Shown one piece after another: positions 18,731 to 28,041 of a stretch of 64,000 nucleotides of DNA. The stretch comes from Peptoanaerobacter stomatis. Its GTDB lineage: Bacteria > Bacillota > Clostridia > Peptostreptococcales > Filifactoraceae. Made by a program: the position numbers and the translations under genes. The stretch is taken from assembly GCF_000238095.2 (NCBI RefSeq), contig NZ_JH815225.1, forward strand, positions 584,724-648,723, given 5' to 3'. Position 1 is the first letter of the stretch. The number at the start of each line of letters is the position of its first letter. The notes under the pieces are model-generated. The model was not told where the DNA came from, searched no databases, and saw only the letters and a list, made by a program, of their open reading frames with translations.

Positions 18731-19645
18731 ATGAAATATATACAAACAGTGTTTAAATACATATTATTGCTTTTTTTCATGTCTGTATTTTTGTTCATAC
18801 TTACAAGGAGTATACCAATTGATCCTGTAAAGATGCTTTTGCAACAGTATCAGATTCCGCAGACAGAGCAAAACATACAGGCAATACGAGAACAATGGGG
18901 ACTTAATCAGTCTTACACTGTTCAATATATAAGATGGATGTCAGCATTTTTGCGTGGAGACTGGGGAGTGTCGCTCATAAGCAAGCAAGACATCCGAAAA
19001 GAGATTTTTAGAGGTATTCCTTATTCTATGACTCTCGGCATAGGTGCTATACTAATATCATCTGTTATAGGTTTTTTTCTCGGGTATCTTGCATCACTGA
19101 AAAAAGACGGTTTTTTTGACAGATTGACAGCTTTTTTATCCATATTGACACAGACTGTACCCTTATTTATGTTTTGTGTGGTGGTAATATATTATGTAGG
19201 AGTAAAATACAAATTGGCAAAGATTTTTACAGGAGACATCTATGTAAAGATGACTCTTGCAATACTTTTGACAGCATTTGCATCTGTAGGAAGTATTGCG
19301 AGGATAATGAAAAAACACTTTTTAAAAATACAAAAACAATCATATATAAAGGCGGAGATGGCAAGAGGTTTTTTGCTCAATGAAGCTCTGCTAACAGCCG
19401 GACTCAAACCTGCACTTATAGGTCTTTGTTCTGCAATTATCAGTAAGTTTGCATGGGTTATCGGTGGCAGTAGCGTAGTGGAATTTATATTTTCAATCCA
19501 TGGAGTCAGTTTCTTTTTAATATCAGGAATCATGCAAAGGGATTATAACATCATCCAGTCTTATATGTTTTTCATAGTTATTTGGATGATGGTAGTTCAC
19601 CTTGTATTTGAAATTTTCATAAAATTTTTAGGAGAGAGGGAATGA
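18731..19645 (+). CDS. ABC transporter permease, NikB/DppB type
   Basis: First of two membrane subunits of the nickel/peptide-type importer. The 304-residue protein starts with a hydrophobic segment (YILLLFFMSVFLFILTRSIP), then the usual periplasmic region with WGLNQSYTVQYIRW and GDWGVS. At least five further membrane spans follow. The cytoplasmic coupling helix EAA-like segment is AEMARGFLLNEALLTAGLKPAL. The frame is open from a TTG at 18713, but GAGGAAAG (18721-18728) supports ATG at 18731. Its stop overlaps the next gene's start by four bases, implying coupled translation. Confidence 0.88.
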   Translation: MKYIQTVFKYILLLFFMSVFLFILTRSIPIDPVKMLLQQYQIPQTEQNIQAIREQWGLNQSYTVQYIRWMSAFLRGDWGVSLISKQDIRKEIFRGIPYSMTLGIGAILISSVIGFFLGYLASLKKDGFFDRLTAFLSILTQTVPLFMFCVVVIYYVGVKYKLAKIFTGDIYVKMTLAILLTAFASVGSIARIMKKHFLKIQKQSYIKAEMARGFLLNEALLTAGLKPALIGLCSAIISKFAWVIGGSSVVEFIFSIHGVSFFLISGIMQRDYNIIQSYMFFIVIWMMVVHLVFEIFIKFLGERE

Positions 19646-20415
19646 AAAAGAGATATTTATTGTATATATTGATTGCTCTTACTATCATAATAATGATAAT
19701 TACAGGTTATAAGGACTCTGTAAAAACCAATCTTTCAGATACTTTTGCCCCCATTTCTCTTAATCATTATTTCGGCACTGATCACCTTGGCAGAGATATA
19801 TTTTCCCTTATAGTAGATGGAGCTGTTCGTACATTTGCCACTGTTTTTATAGCATCGACAATATCAGTTTTCTTCGGTCTTATATTAGGTATGATGGGCG
19901 GATATTTCGGTAAGACTTTGGAAACTATCATAGTATTTTTTACAGATATGCTTATGATAGTGCCGTCATTTATAATGGCTTTAATTATCTCGGCAATATT
20001 CGGACTTAATCCCGTAACTGCAGGTATGACACTTGGTATCACAGGTATCTGTACATATACAAACCAATCAATGATACTTACAAGACAAGTAAAAAGCAGA
20101 GGATTTATACTAAGTGAGAAGGCTCTCGGCATACCGCCTTTTTTCATAATGACAAGACATATACTTCCCAATATCATCACTCCAATACTTGCAGCTCTTG
20201 GAAGCATGGTAAGTGCCATTGCTTTGCAATATGCCTCACTTTCTTTTATAGGCTTAGGGGCAGATATTACAAAACCGGATTGGGGAGCTTTATTGTATCA
20301 GTATAGAGTGTATATTATTGATAAACCTATGTTGCTGTTTTTTCCGTGTATGGCGATTTTTTCTCTTGCATATGCAAGTTACATGATTTTTGATAACAAG
20401 GAGATAGCGGAGTAG
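19642..20415 (+). CDS. ABC transporter permease, NikC/DppC type
   Basis: Second membrane subunit, 257 residues. It begins with a short N-terminal membrane anchor and the family motif FGTDHLGRDIFS, characteristic of the DppC/NikC branch. Several transmembrane segments and an EAA-type loop near SEKALGIPPFFIMTRHILPNII follow. The GAGAGAGGG ribosome site lies inside the end of the upstream permease gene, and the two frames overlap at ATGA. Three bases separate its stop from the ATPase gene start. Confidence 0.9.
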   Translation: MKKRYLLYILIALTIIIMIITGYKDSVKTNLSDTFAPISLNHYFGTDHLGRDIFSLIVDGAVRTFATVFIASTISVFFGLILGMMGGYFGKTLETIIVFFTDMLMIVPSFIMALIISAIFGLNPVTAGMTLGITGICTYTNQSMILTRQVKSRGFILSEKALGIPPFFIMTRHILPNIITPILAALGSMVSAIALQYASLSFIGLGADITKPDWGALLYQYRVYIIDKPMLLFFPCMAIFSLAYASYMIFDNKEIAE

Positions 20416-20418
20416 AAT

Positions 20419-21192
20419 ATGGACAAGATTTTGCAAATAAAGAATTTGAGCGTTGAAATTGGCAAAAAGATACTTGACAATATAAATTTGGAAGTAAAAG
20501 ACGGTGAAAGACTTGGAATATTTGGGAGTAGTGGCTGCGGTAAGACTATGACCATAAATGCTATAATGGATATTTTGCCATCTGATGCAATAGTACAAGG
20601 TGAGATATTTCTTTGTGGAAAAGATATATTAAAAATGGAAAAAAAACAAAGACGAAGATATATCGGACAAAACATATCTATGATAATGCAAGACTCCATA
20701 AATGCACTTTCCCCATACGAAAAGATATGCTCTCAAATGAGGAGAGTAATACAAAGCCATTACAAAATATCAAAAAATGAAACATATAATTTTGCCTTAA
20801 AACAGCTTGAAGAAATAGGATTGGATTCCAAAAAAGTTATACAATGCTATCCACATCAATTAAGCGGCGGTATGAGGCAAAGAGTATTTATAGCTATGTC
20901 GCTGTGTACACCTACTTCACTTATTATAGCTGATGAGCCTACTACCAGCTTAGATGCCATATCACAGATGAGATTTATTGAGCTGATTAACAACATATCT
21001 TCCAAAAAAAATCTTCCTCTTATATTTATAAGTCACAATATAGGTGTGATAGCAAGCCTATGTGAAAACGTGACAGTTATAGATAAAGGAAAGATAATAG
21101 AAGAAGGAAAAACAAAAGATATATTGCAAAATCAAAAAAGTGATATAGCAAGACAGATAATACAAGATACGAAAAAACTCTACGAGGTGTAA
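20419..21192 (+). CDS. ABC transporter ATPase, NikD/OppD type
   Basis: First of two ATPases energising the importer. Walker A GSSGCGKT (about residues 35-42), the Q-loop in NISMIMQDSINALSPYEKI, the signature LSGGMRQR and Walker B LIIADEPTTSLD are all intact, with the switch histidine in FISHNIGVI. At 257 residues it is shorter than OppD and matches NikD in lacking the long C-terminal oligopeptide extension. This supports a metal or metal-chelate substrate rather than peptides. Two bases separate it from the next gene. Confidence 0.9.
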   Translation: MDKILQIKNLSVEIGKKILDNINLEVKDGERLGIFGSSGCGKTMTINAIMDILPSDAIVQGEIFLCGKDILKMEKKQRRRYIGQNISMIMQDSINALSPYEKICSQMRRVIQSHYKISKNETYNFALKQLEEIGLDSKKVIQCYPHQLSGGMRQRVFIAMSLCTPTSLIIADEPTTSLDAISQMRFIELINNISSKKNLPLIFISHNIGVIASLCENVTVIDKGKIIEEGKTKDILQNQKSDIARQIIQDTKKLYEV

Positions 21193-21193
21193 A

Positions 21194-21961
21194 ATGAAAG
21201 AGATATTTCGCATAGAAAATCTTACCAAAGAATACATTTATAACAAAAAGAAAAGAACTTTAGCGATAGATAATATAAGTTTTACCATATATAACAGAAG
21301 CACTACTGCTATAGTAGGTGAATCAGGATGTGGAAAAACCACATTATCTCTAATACTTGCTGGATTTGAAGAAGACTACAATGGTAATGTGTACTATGAT
21401 GGCAATAACATAATCAAAAAAAAGAAAGACAAGGACTATAAAAAAGAAGTACAAATAATTTTTCAAAACCCGTTTGATTGTTTCAATCCTATGTGGAATA
21501 TCAAAGACCATTTGATAGAACCTGTGAGATATCATAAAATAGTACCAAAAAATCTGGAAATAGAATATATAAAATCTATAATAAGTTCATGCGAACTAAA
21601 TGATGAAGTACTCAGAAAAAGACCTACTCAACTGAGCGGAGGACAATTACAAAGACTTGCTATTGCAAGAGTGTTGTCATTAAAACCGAAAGTTATAATT
21701 GCAGACGAAATATTGACTGCTTTAGATGTGAGTGTACAGTCAAAAATAATTCAACTTCTGAAAAATTTACACAAAACCAATGATTTTACATTGATATTCA
21801 TATCTCACGACCTAAATACAGTAAGAAAAATTTCCGATAGAATAATAGTGATGAAAAACGGCGCAATAGTCGAAGACAATGACACAAAGAGCATTTTCAC
21901 AAATCCTAAAAGTGAATATACAAAGACGCTTATTGACGCAATACCTAAGTTTGATATATAA
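21194..21961 (+). CDS. ABC transporter ATPase, NikE/OppF type
   Basis: Second ATPase, 255 residues. It has Walker A GESGCGKTT, Q-loop IIFQNPFDCFNPMW, signature LSGGQLQRLAIARVL, Walker B VIIADEILTALD and switch HD in FISHDLNTV. The Walker B follow-up reads EILTALD instead of the usual EPTSALD, a mild departure. It lacks the C-terminal zinc/oligopeptide motif of long OppF proteins. It closes the importer operon; two hairpin terminators follow at 22058 and 22091. Confidence 0.9.
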   Translation: MKEIFRIENLTKEYIYNKKKRTLAIDNISFTIYNRSTTAIVGESGCGKTTLSLILAGFEEDYNGNVYYDGNNIIKKKKDKDYKKEVQIIFQNPFDCFNPMWNIKDHLIEPVRYHKIVPKNLEIEYIKSIISSCELNDEVLRKRPTQLSGGQLQRLAIARVLSLKPKVIIADEILTALDVSVQSKIIQLLKNLHKTNDFTLIFISHDLNTVRKISDRIIVMKNGAIVEDNDTKSIFTNPKSEYTKTLIDAIPKFDI

Positions 21962-22057
21962 AATATCTTACACCTATATACAAATATTTAGATTACATCT
22001 TTGCTACAATTTTAAACTTATGATTACATAAATATTATAGCATAATTGAATAAATAT

Positions 22058-22080
22058 CCACCAGCATAGCTGGTGGTTTT
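22058..22080 (+). terminator. Terminator of the ABC importer operon
   Basis: CCACCAGC and GCTGGTGG form a perfect eight-base-pair stem with loop ATA, followed by TTTT. It lies about 100 bp after the last ATPase gene. Confidence 0.88.
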
Positions 22081-22090
22081 CTTTACACAA

Positions 22091-22119
22091 AAAAGCACGC
22101 AGGAAACTGCATGCTTTTT
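22091..22119. terminator. Bidirectional terminator between importer operon and gntR gene
   Basis: AAAAGCA and TGCTTTTT flank an inner GCAG-GAAA-CTGC hairpin, so T runs follow the stem on both strands. It probably ends the minus-strand regulator transcript and backs up the terminator at 22058. Confidence 0.75.
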
Positions 22120-22216
22120 CTTGTATAATGTAATTATGAGAAAACAAATATCACCTATACTGTATTAATCTTGCATATGAAATAACTACTTTAAATTAAT
22201 AAGCATTTTATTTCAA

Positions 22217-22939
22217 CTATTTTTGCATAAGCTCTCTTATTTTTTTGAAATGTCTTTCCATAAATACAAGTGCCACTGACGGATCTCTATCTTTTATTGC
22301 ATCTGTTATAGGAATGTGATAACTTATTATATCTTCATTATTTTCCCCCTTTGAATATATCAAATCATTTGTACTTTTAATACAATTATCGAAAAAACTT
22401 CTCATAGCTTTAAAAATCTCTAAAATAAGAGTATTATGTGTCATATTCGCTATTTGTTCATGAAAAAGCAAATCTACACGTTCCAATTCTTTAGATGTAT
22501 TAACAATTTTCATCTTTTCAAGTATTTTTTCGAGTTTCCTTATCTCCGCGTCGGTTGCATTAGTTGCCGCCAATTTCACAGCCGCATATTCAAACATTTC
22601 TCTGAACTGCACAACCTCTTCATTAGAAATATCATTTGTATTGTATATTATATCAAAAGAATTCAATATTATTTTTTCAGTATTATTCCTGACATATGTT
22701 CCGCTCCCTTGTAATGTTTCAACAAGTCCCAGATTTTCAAGACTTCTTATCGCCTCCCTTATCGAAGGTCTCCCAACATTATATCTTTGAGCAAGCTCCC
22801 TCTCTGTAGGAAGTTTATCCCCTATTTTTATACTGCCCGAAAATATTTTTTGCTTTATTTTATCAGCTACACGAAGATATTGCGGTCTGCTATCTATGCT
22901 TATACTGTTTTTCGGATGTGAAATTATCCGTCTGCTCAT
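22217..22939 (-). CDS. GntR-family transcriptional regulator, FadR/FCD subfamily
   Basis: The 240-residue protein has an N-terminal winged helix-turn-helix with the GntR signature (LPTERELAQRYNVGRPSIREAIRSLENLGLVE, about 40-72). An all-helical FCD ligand domain follows, with metal/ligand-type positions such as DLLFHEQIA and the late histidines in SYHIPITDAIKD and MERHFKKI. Such regulators usually bind an organic or amino acid. GGGAGGA gives a good ribosome site. It is divergent from the etf-had operon across a 650-bp gap that holds TNGTNNNACNA-type matches, the operator consensus of this family. It is probably the local regulator of the operon and of itself; whether it represses or activates is not shown. 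Confidence 0.9.
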   Translation of the reverse strand: MSRRIISHPKNSISIDSRPQYLRVADKIKQKIFSGSIKIGDKLPTERELAQRYNVGRPSIREAIRSLENLGLVETLQGSGTYVRNNTEKIILNSFDIIYNTNDISNEEVVQFREMFEYAAVKLAATNATDAEIRKLEKILEKMKIVNTSKELERVDLLFHEQIANMTHNTLILEIFKAMRSFFDNCIKSTNDLIYSKGENNEDIISYHIPITDAIKDRDPSVALVFMERHFKKIRELMQK

Positions 22940-23023
22940 ATAGTCACTATCCTCCCATAAAAGTTTTTATCAATATATACTCATATTGTATAAAATTCTT
23001 GCTTACTTATTCTAACTATTTAT

Positions 23024-23034
23024 TAGTTATACCA
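23024..23034. promoter_or_regulatory. Candidate FadR-family operator upstream of gntR gene
   Basis: TAGTTATACCA fits the FadR-subfamily consensus TNGTNNNACNA and lies about 85 bp upstream of the regulator's start, where it could mediate autoregulation. The consensus is short, so a chance match is possible. Confidence 0.4.
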
Positions 23035-23186
23035 CAATTTTTAAAAAATATCTCTAAATAAAATACAATTTTAAAATTATTTTTGATAATTATTTAATAA
23101 ACATAAATTCTATTACACTATTGAAAATTTGCTGTGAATAAATAATGAAAAAATAAACAGAATACTAAAAAGCATAAAATTAATCA

Positions 23187-23215
23187 TTGACAAATTTTAA
23201 AAAATCTGCTAAAGT
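23187..23215 (+). promoter_or_regulatory. Candidate promoter of the etf-had operon
   Basis: TTGACA (23187-23192) and TAAAGT (23210-23215) are 17 bases apart. This predicts a start near 23222, immediately before two operator-like sites, and an untranslated leader of about 370 bases. The -10 matches at only four of six positions. Confidence 0.5.
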
Positions 23216-23227
23216 TTACTTGTAAAT

Positions 23228-23261
23228 TGGTAGGACAAATATAATATATTTTGGTAATACC
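23228..23261. promoter_or_regulatory. Pair of FadR-family operator-like sites
   Basis: TGGTAGGACAA (23228-23238) matches TNGTNNNACNA fully. TTGGTAATACC (23251-23261) is nearly palindromic and recurs as a perfect 13-base palindrome at 26729. They are 23 bp apart, about two helical turns, and lie just downstream of the predicted transcription start. That placement suits repression by the divergent GntR protein. Confidence 0.5.
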
Positions 23262-23591
23262 TTTTTATAAAAGCGTTTATGTATATTACTTATTTTTCAG
23301 TATTAATTCAGTATAAAATTATTTTATTAAATTAATATGTTAAAAATAAAATAATTAAAAGCATTTAAAAAAGTATTTTTCATCATAATTATTAATGTTG
23401 AAATTGCAATAATTAATATACTTTTTTTATTTTATTCTTTAGAAAACGATAACATGACAGGTAATACAAATATAATTGCTATTTAATTATATTTTAGGCT
23501 TTTATACATATTTTAATAAAGTTTTTTATCTTTGGTCGTTCATGTTATTGTTACTTTATTTTATAAATTTTTATTTTTTTAAGGAGGTATT

Positions 23592-24380
23592 ATGAAAATA
23601 GTTGTTTGTATGAAACAAGTACCTGATACAACTGAAGTGAGATTAGACCCTAAAACCAACACGCTTATAAGGGAGGGAGTTCCAAGTATTATAAATCCTG
23701 ATGATAAAGCCGGATTAGAAATAGCTTTGAAACTGAAAGACGAATTGGATGCTGAAGTTACAGTATTGTCTATGGGACCTCCTCAAGCAGAGTCTGCATT
23801 GAGAGAAGCTCTCGCTATGGGAGCAGATGAAGCCGTATTATTAACAGACAGAGCATTCGGTGGTGCAGATACATGGGCTACATCTTCTACAATATCGGCA
23901 GCATTAAAGTGTTTAGATTATGATTTAATAATAACAGGCAGACAGGCAATAGACGGAGATACTGCACAAGTAGGTCCTCAAATAGCGGAACATTTGGGCA
24001 TCCCTCAAATAACCTATGCACAAGAAGTAAAATTTGAAAATAACAAATTATCGGTAAAAAGACAATTTGAAGACAGATATCATATCATAGAAGTAAATAT
24101 GCCTTGCGTGATCACAGCTCTGTCAGAATCTACAAAGCCGAGATATATGACAATAAGCGGTATATTTGATGCTTATCAAAAAGAAATAAAAATTTGGAAT
24201 TTGGAAACTATAAAAGACAAAATAGATATTGCAAATATAGGTCTAAAAGGTTCACCTACAAAAGTAAAGAAATCTTATCCTAAACAAGGAAAAGCCGCAG
24301 GAGTTTTATTAAAGGATTTAACTGCTGATGAGGCGGCTCAAGCTATAGTTTCAAAACTTAAAGAAAAATATATTATATAA
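23592..24380 (+). CDS. etfB: Electron transfer flavoprotein, beta subunit
   Basis: Half of the EtfAB complex that exchanges electrons with the acyl-CoA dehydrogenase encoded downstream. The 262-residue protein has the usual start MKIVVCMKQVPDT, the segment ALAMGADEAVLLTD and GRQAIDGDTAQVGPQIAE, the conserved EtfB region that contacts AMP or second FAD. In anaerobes, EtfAB paired with such a dehydrogenase can bifurcate electrons from NADH to ferredoxin; that applies here by family knowledge only. AAGGAGGT is a strong ribosome site. It is the first gene of the operon, 15 bp before etfA. Confidence 0.95.
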   Translation: MKIVVCMKQVPDTTEVRLDPKTNTLIREGVPSIINPDDKAGLEIALKLKDELDAEVTVLSMGPPQAESALREALAMGADEAVLLTDRAFGGADTWATSSTISAALKCLDYDLIITGRQAIDGDTAQVGPQIAEHLGIPQITYAQEVKFENNKLSVKRQFEDRYHIIEVNMPCVITALSESTKPRYMTISGIFDAYQKEIKIWNLETIKDKIDIANIGLKGSPTKVKKSYPKQGKAAGVLLKDLTADEAAQAIVSKLKEKYII

Positions 24381-24395
24381 GAAAGGACTGATAAA

Positions 24396-25403
24396 ATGAG
24401 CAAAGACGTATTTGTATTTATTGAGCAAAGAGACTCCGAATTACAAAAAGTAGGTATAGAGTTGCTTGGAGAAGCAAGGAAATTAGCTGATTCATTAAAC
24501 CAGGATGTAGTTGCAATGTTGTTAGGATACAATATAAAATCAAAAGCTGAAATGCTTATACATCACGGAGCGAATAAGGTAATCGTAGTAGATGATGAAA
24601 TATTAAATGAATATGTAACAGAACCATATGCAAAAGCTGTTTGTGCAATAATAAAAAAATATGATCCTGAAATAGTTTTGTATGGAGCAAGTTCAATCGG
24701 AAGAGATTTAGCACCGAGATTGGCATCAAGAATTCATACAGGACTTACAGCCGATTGTACAGCACTTGAAATAGATGAAGAAAGCAAAAATCTGCTTATG
24801 ACAAGACCGGCTTTCGGCGGAAATCTGATGGCAACCATCTTATGTGAAAATCACAGACCTCAAATGGCTACTGTCAGACCCGGAGTTATGCAGGCATTAA
24901 AAAATAATCCCGACTTAAAGGGAGAAATAGTTGAAGAAAAAATACCTTTTGATAAATCTGATATGAACGTCGTTATAAAAGAAGTTGTAAAAGTAGAAAG
25001 CAAGAAAAAAGATATAACAGAGGCGGATGTGCTTGTATCAGGCGGTAGAGGAATCGGAGCGCCGGACGCATTTAATATGTTGGGTGAATTAGCCGATTTA
25101 TTAGGTGCAGAAGTATCAGCATCAAGAGCAACTGTTGACGCAGGTTGGATAGAAAAAGACAGACAAGTAGGACAAACAGGTAAGACAGTTAGACCTAACC
25201 TATATTTTGCACTTGGTATTTCAGGAGCAATACAACACCTTGCAGGTATGGAAGAATCAGAACTTATAATAGCTATCAACAAGAACGAAGAAGCCGGAAT
25301 ATTCGGCGTATCAGATTTAGGTATTGTAGGAGATGTTCATGCCATAGTTCCTAAACTTATAGAGCTTATAAAAAAAGAGAAAAAAGCAAAGAGTGAATTA
25401 TAA
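24396..25403 (+). CDS. etfA: Electron transfer flavoprotein, alpha subunit
   Basis: Partner of EtfB, 335 residues. The N-terminal half is the EtfA domain I (VFIEQRDSELQKVGIELLGEA). The C-terminal FAD-binding domain has SGGRGIGAP, the SRATVDAGW segment, VGQTGKTVRPNLYFALGISGA and a late DLGIVGD. These bind FAD as in all EtfA proteins. It has no N-terminal ferredoxin domain, unlike some clostridial EtfA proteins. A 66-bp gap separates it from the CoA-transferase gene. Confidence 0.95.
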   Translation: MSKDVFVFIEQRDSELQKVGIELLGEARKLADSLNQDVVAMLLGYNIKSKAEMLIHHGANKVIVVDDEILNEYVTEPYAKAVCAIIKKYDPEIVLYGASSIGRDLAPRLASRIHTGLTADCTALEIDEESKNLLMTRPAFGGNLMATILCENHRPQMATVRPGVMQALKNNPDLKGEIVEEKIPFDKSDMNVVIKEVVKVESKKKDITEADVLVSGGRGIGAPDAFNMLGELADLLGAEVSASRATVDAGWIEKDRQVGQTGKTVRPNLYFALGISGAIQHLAGMEESELIIAINKNEEAGIFGVSDLGIVGDVHAIVPKLIELIKKEKKAKSEL

Positions 25404-25469
25404 AAAACAATATTTAACAACATTAAAATTATTTTTATAAAACAGATTTGTTTTGAAAGGAGAATAAAA

Positions 25470-26687
25470 ATGAGCGAAAAACAAAATATGCTTGAAGGAT
25501 TAAGAGTAATAGAATTTGCAAATTTCGTAGCCGGTCCATGCTGCGGACGTCTTTTGGCGGACTGGGGTGCAGACGTAATAAAAATAGAACCTTCATTTGG
25601 AGATACTATGAGAGTTGTAGGTATGCAATGGTGTTCACCTATAGATGAAGATGAAAACCCACTTTTTGAAAATGAAAATGCCGGAAAAAAAGGTATGGTT
25701 ATAGATGCAAATACTCCTGAAGGTCAAAAAATAATATATGATTTGGTAAAAGGTGCAGACGTATTTTTGACTAACACAAGACAAAAGGCATTGGTAAAAT
25801 CAAAACTTGATTATGCCACATTAAAAGAAATCAACCCTAAGATAGTATACGGACACTTGTTAGGTTATGGAGAAAAAGGTCCTGCAAAAGATACTCCTGC
25901 ATTTGACTATACTGCATATTTTGCAAGAGGCGGTGTAGCACTCGGACTTATGGAAAAAGGAACATCCCCTTGTAACACAGCCGCTGCATTCGGTGATCAC
26001 TATGCGGGTATGAGTTTGGCTGCAGGTATATTGGCTGCAATACATAGAAGAGACAAAATAGGTAAAGGTGAAAAAGTAAATGTAGCATTATTCCATACAG
26101 CGGTTTTCGGTATGGGATTGCCTGTAGTAAGCTCTCAATACGGATATGAAATGCCTATAACAAGACGTAGACCACCAAATCCTATAAACACTACATTTAA
26201 AACTCAAGATGGAGAATGGATACAAGTAGCATTCTTTCAATATGAAAAATGGTTCCCTAACTTCTGCAACATAGTTATAGAAAGACCTGATTTAATAGGC
26301 GGAAAATTCTCTACTTTAAAAGGCGGAGTGGCAAACTTGGACGAATTCATTCCTATTCTTGAAGACATATTCATTCAAAAACCTTCTCAAGAATGGATAA
26401 AAAGACTGTCAGAAGCCGGTATTCCTTTCGAAAAATTACAAACACCGGGAGAAGTATTAAATGATGAACAATGCTGGGCTAATGATTATCTTTTCAAACA
26501 CACATATGAAAATGGACATGAAGGTGTACTTTACAACACACCTGTTCTATTTGAAGAAAACGGAATAAAAGAATTTGTAAGAGCTCCAAAATTAGGAGAA
26601 CATACAGATGAAACTTTAAAACAAATAGGATATACAAAAGAACAAATAGACGAGCTTAAAGCTAAAAAAGTAATATTACAAAAATAA
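25470..26687 (+). CDS. hadA: Family III CoA-transferase, HadA/FldA type
   Basis: Moves CoA from the pathway's acyl-CoA product to the 2-hydroxyacid, making the hydroxyacyl-CoA for the dehydratase. The 405-residue CaiB/BaiF fold is shown by LRVIEFANFVAGPCCGRLLADWGADVIKIE and DYTAYFARGG. The expected catalytic aspartate is D176 in AFGDHYAG. Its position between etfA and the dehydratase genes matches Stickland reductive operons of clostridia. The substrate (2-hydroxyisocaproate, phenyllactate or another hydroxyacid) cannot be read from the sequence. Confidence 0.9.
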   Translation: MSEKQNMLEGLRVIEFANFVAGPCCGRLLADWGADVIKIEPSFGDTMRVVGMQWCSPIDEDENPLFENENAGKKGMVIDANTPEGQKIIYDLVKGADVFLTNTRQKALVKSKLDYATLKEINPKIVYGHLLGYGEKGPAKDTPAFDYTAYFARGGVALGLMEKGTSPCNTAAAFGDHYAGMSLAAGILAAIHRRDKIGKGEKVNVALFHTAVFGMGLPVVSSQYGYEMPITRRRPPNPINTTFKTQDGEWIQVAFFQYEKWFPNFCNIVIERPDLIGGKFSTLKGGVANLDEFIPILEDIFIQKPSQEWIKRLSEAGIPFEKLQTPGEVLNDEQCWANDYLFKHTYENGHEGVLYNTPVLFEENGIKEFVRAPKLGEHTDETLKQIGYTKEQIDELKAKKVILQK

Positions 26688-26697
26688 TAAGGATTTT

Positions 26698-26741
26698 TAT
26701 TACCAAGATAGAATTTTTTCAAACTATCTTGGTAATACCAA
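26698..26741. promoter_or_regulatory. Intraoperonic inverted repeat overlapping a perfect TTGGTAATACCAA palindrome
   Basis: TATTACCAAGATAG (26698-26711) is mirrored exactly by CTATCTTGGTAATA (26724-26737). The right arm runs into TTGGTAATACCAA (26729-26741), a perfect 13-base palindrome matching the FadR-family consensus and the operator-like site at 23251. It lies in the 126-bp gap between hadA and hadB. It could be an internal operator, or an RNA hairpin that tunes expression of the dehydratase genes. Confidence 0.5.
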
Positions 26742-26813
26742 AATCGTTAATTATTTATTTAATCTTTTATTAATAAAAATATAAATAAATTTATATCAAT
26801 GAGGTGATTTGAA

Positions 26814-28040
26814 ATGGCAGAAGCTACTGAGAAAAAAAGTGCAACGAAGATAATAAACGGACTATTGGCTCAATCATATAAAGAAGCTTGGGAGGCTAAA
26901 GAAAAAGGCATACCTGTTGGTTGGTCAACATCAGTATTTCCACAGGAATTGGTTGAATGTTTTGGCTTACCGCTATGTTATCCGGAGAATCAAGCTGCCG
27001 GACTTGCCGCAAAAAGAGAATCTCTAAGATTGCAAGAATCAGCAGAATCTCTCGGATACTCAATAGATCTTTGTGCATATGCAAGAACAAACTTCGGATT
27101 TTTGGAAGAAGGTGGTAATACTGAGGTTTTAAGAATGCCGAAACCTGATTTTGTATGTTGCTGTAATAATATATGCAACATGGTTGTAAAATGGTACGAA
27201 AATTTAGCAAAAGAATTGAACATCCCTTTAATAATGATAGACGTTCCGTACAATGATGAATATGAAATATCTCCAAGAAGAATAAAATATTTCAGAAAAC
27301 AATTTGAATACGGAATTAAACAATTAGAAGAAATATCCGGCAAAAAATTTGACCCTAAAAAATTATCGGAAGTAATGGAAATATCAGCTGAAAACGGAAA
27401 ATTATGGAAAGAATCTATGCAGCTTTCAAAAGATAATTATCCTTCTCCTATGAACGGCTTCGACTTATTTACTTATATGGCGATTATAGTTTGCTATAGA
27501 GGAAAAAAAGAAACAACAGACGCTTTCAAATATTTGATAGAAGAATTGAAAGAAAATGCTAAAGAAGGTAAATCAAGTTTCAGAGGTGAAGAAAAATACA
27601 GAATAATGATGGAAGGTATACCTTGTTGGCCATACATAGGATACAAAATGAAAACTTTAGCAAAATACGGAATAAATATGACAGGTAGTGTTTATCCTTA
27701 CGCATGGGCACTTGAATATGAAAAAGATGACCTTGACGGATTGGCAAAAGCGTACAGCTCAATGTTTAACAGCGTAAACATAGAAAAAATGTCAGAATAT
27801 AGAAATCAAGCATTAGATGACGGTAACTGCGTCGGAGTACTATATCATATGAATAGAAGTTGCAAACTTATGAGTTTCGTTCAATATGAAATGGCAAGAC
27901 AAGTAGCAAAGCACAGCCATTTACCATATTCAAGCTTTGACGGAGATCAGGCGGATCCGAGAGGTTTCTCCGAAGCACAGTTTGAGACGAGAGTTCAAGG
28001 ACTTGTAGAAATTATGGATCAACATAAGGAGGCGAAATAA
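26814..28040 (+). CDS. hadB: 2-hydroxyacyl-CoA dehydratase, alpha subunit (HadB type)
   Basis: With HadC it eliminates water from a 2-hydroxyacyl-CoA through a ketyl-radical mechanism, after one-electron activation by HadI. The 408-residue protein keeps the cysteines expected to bind the alpha-subunit [4Fe-4S] cluster: C87 (DLCAY), a Cys group at 115-117 with C121 nearby (FVCCCNNIC), and C350 in HMNRSCKLMSF. The family marker SFDGDQADPR is near the C-terminus. The start is preceded by GAGGTG. Its stop is one base from the hadC ATG. Closest in feel to isocaproyl/phenyllactyl-type dehydratases rather than hydroxyglutaryl-CoA dehydratase. Confidence 0.93.
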   Translation: MAEATEKKSATKIINGLLAQSYKEAWEAKEKGIPVGWSTSVFPQELVECFGLPLCYPENQAAGLAAKRESLRLQESAESLGYSIDLCAYARTNFGFLEEGGNTEVLRMPKPDFVCCCNNICNMVVKWYENLAKELNIPLIMIDVPYNDEYEISPRRIKYFRKQFEYGIKQLEEISGKKFDPKKLSEVMEISAENGKLWKESMQLSKDNYPSPMNGFDLFTYMAIIVCYRGKKETTDAFKYLIEELKENAKEGKSSFRGEEKYRIMMEGIPCWPYIGYKMKTLAKYGINMTGSVYPYAWALEYEKDDLDGLAKAYSSMFNSVNIEKMSEYRNQALDDGNCVGVLYHMNRSCKLMSFVQYEMARQVAKHSHLPYSSFDGDQADPRGFSEAQFETRVQGLVEIMDQHKEAK

Positions 28041-28041
28041 A

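Noticed and set aside
23447-23550. Weak inverted repeat GATAACATGA/TCATGTTATT in the etfB leader
   Set aside because: Arms are only nine to ten bases and about 90 bases apart in very AT-rich sequence; no riboswitch features seen.
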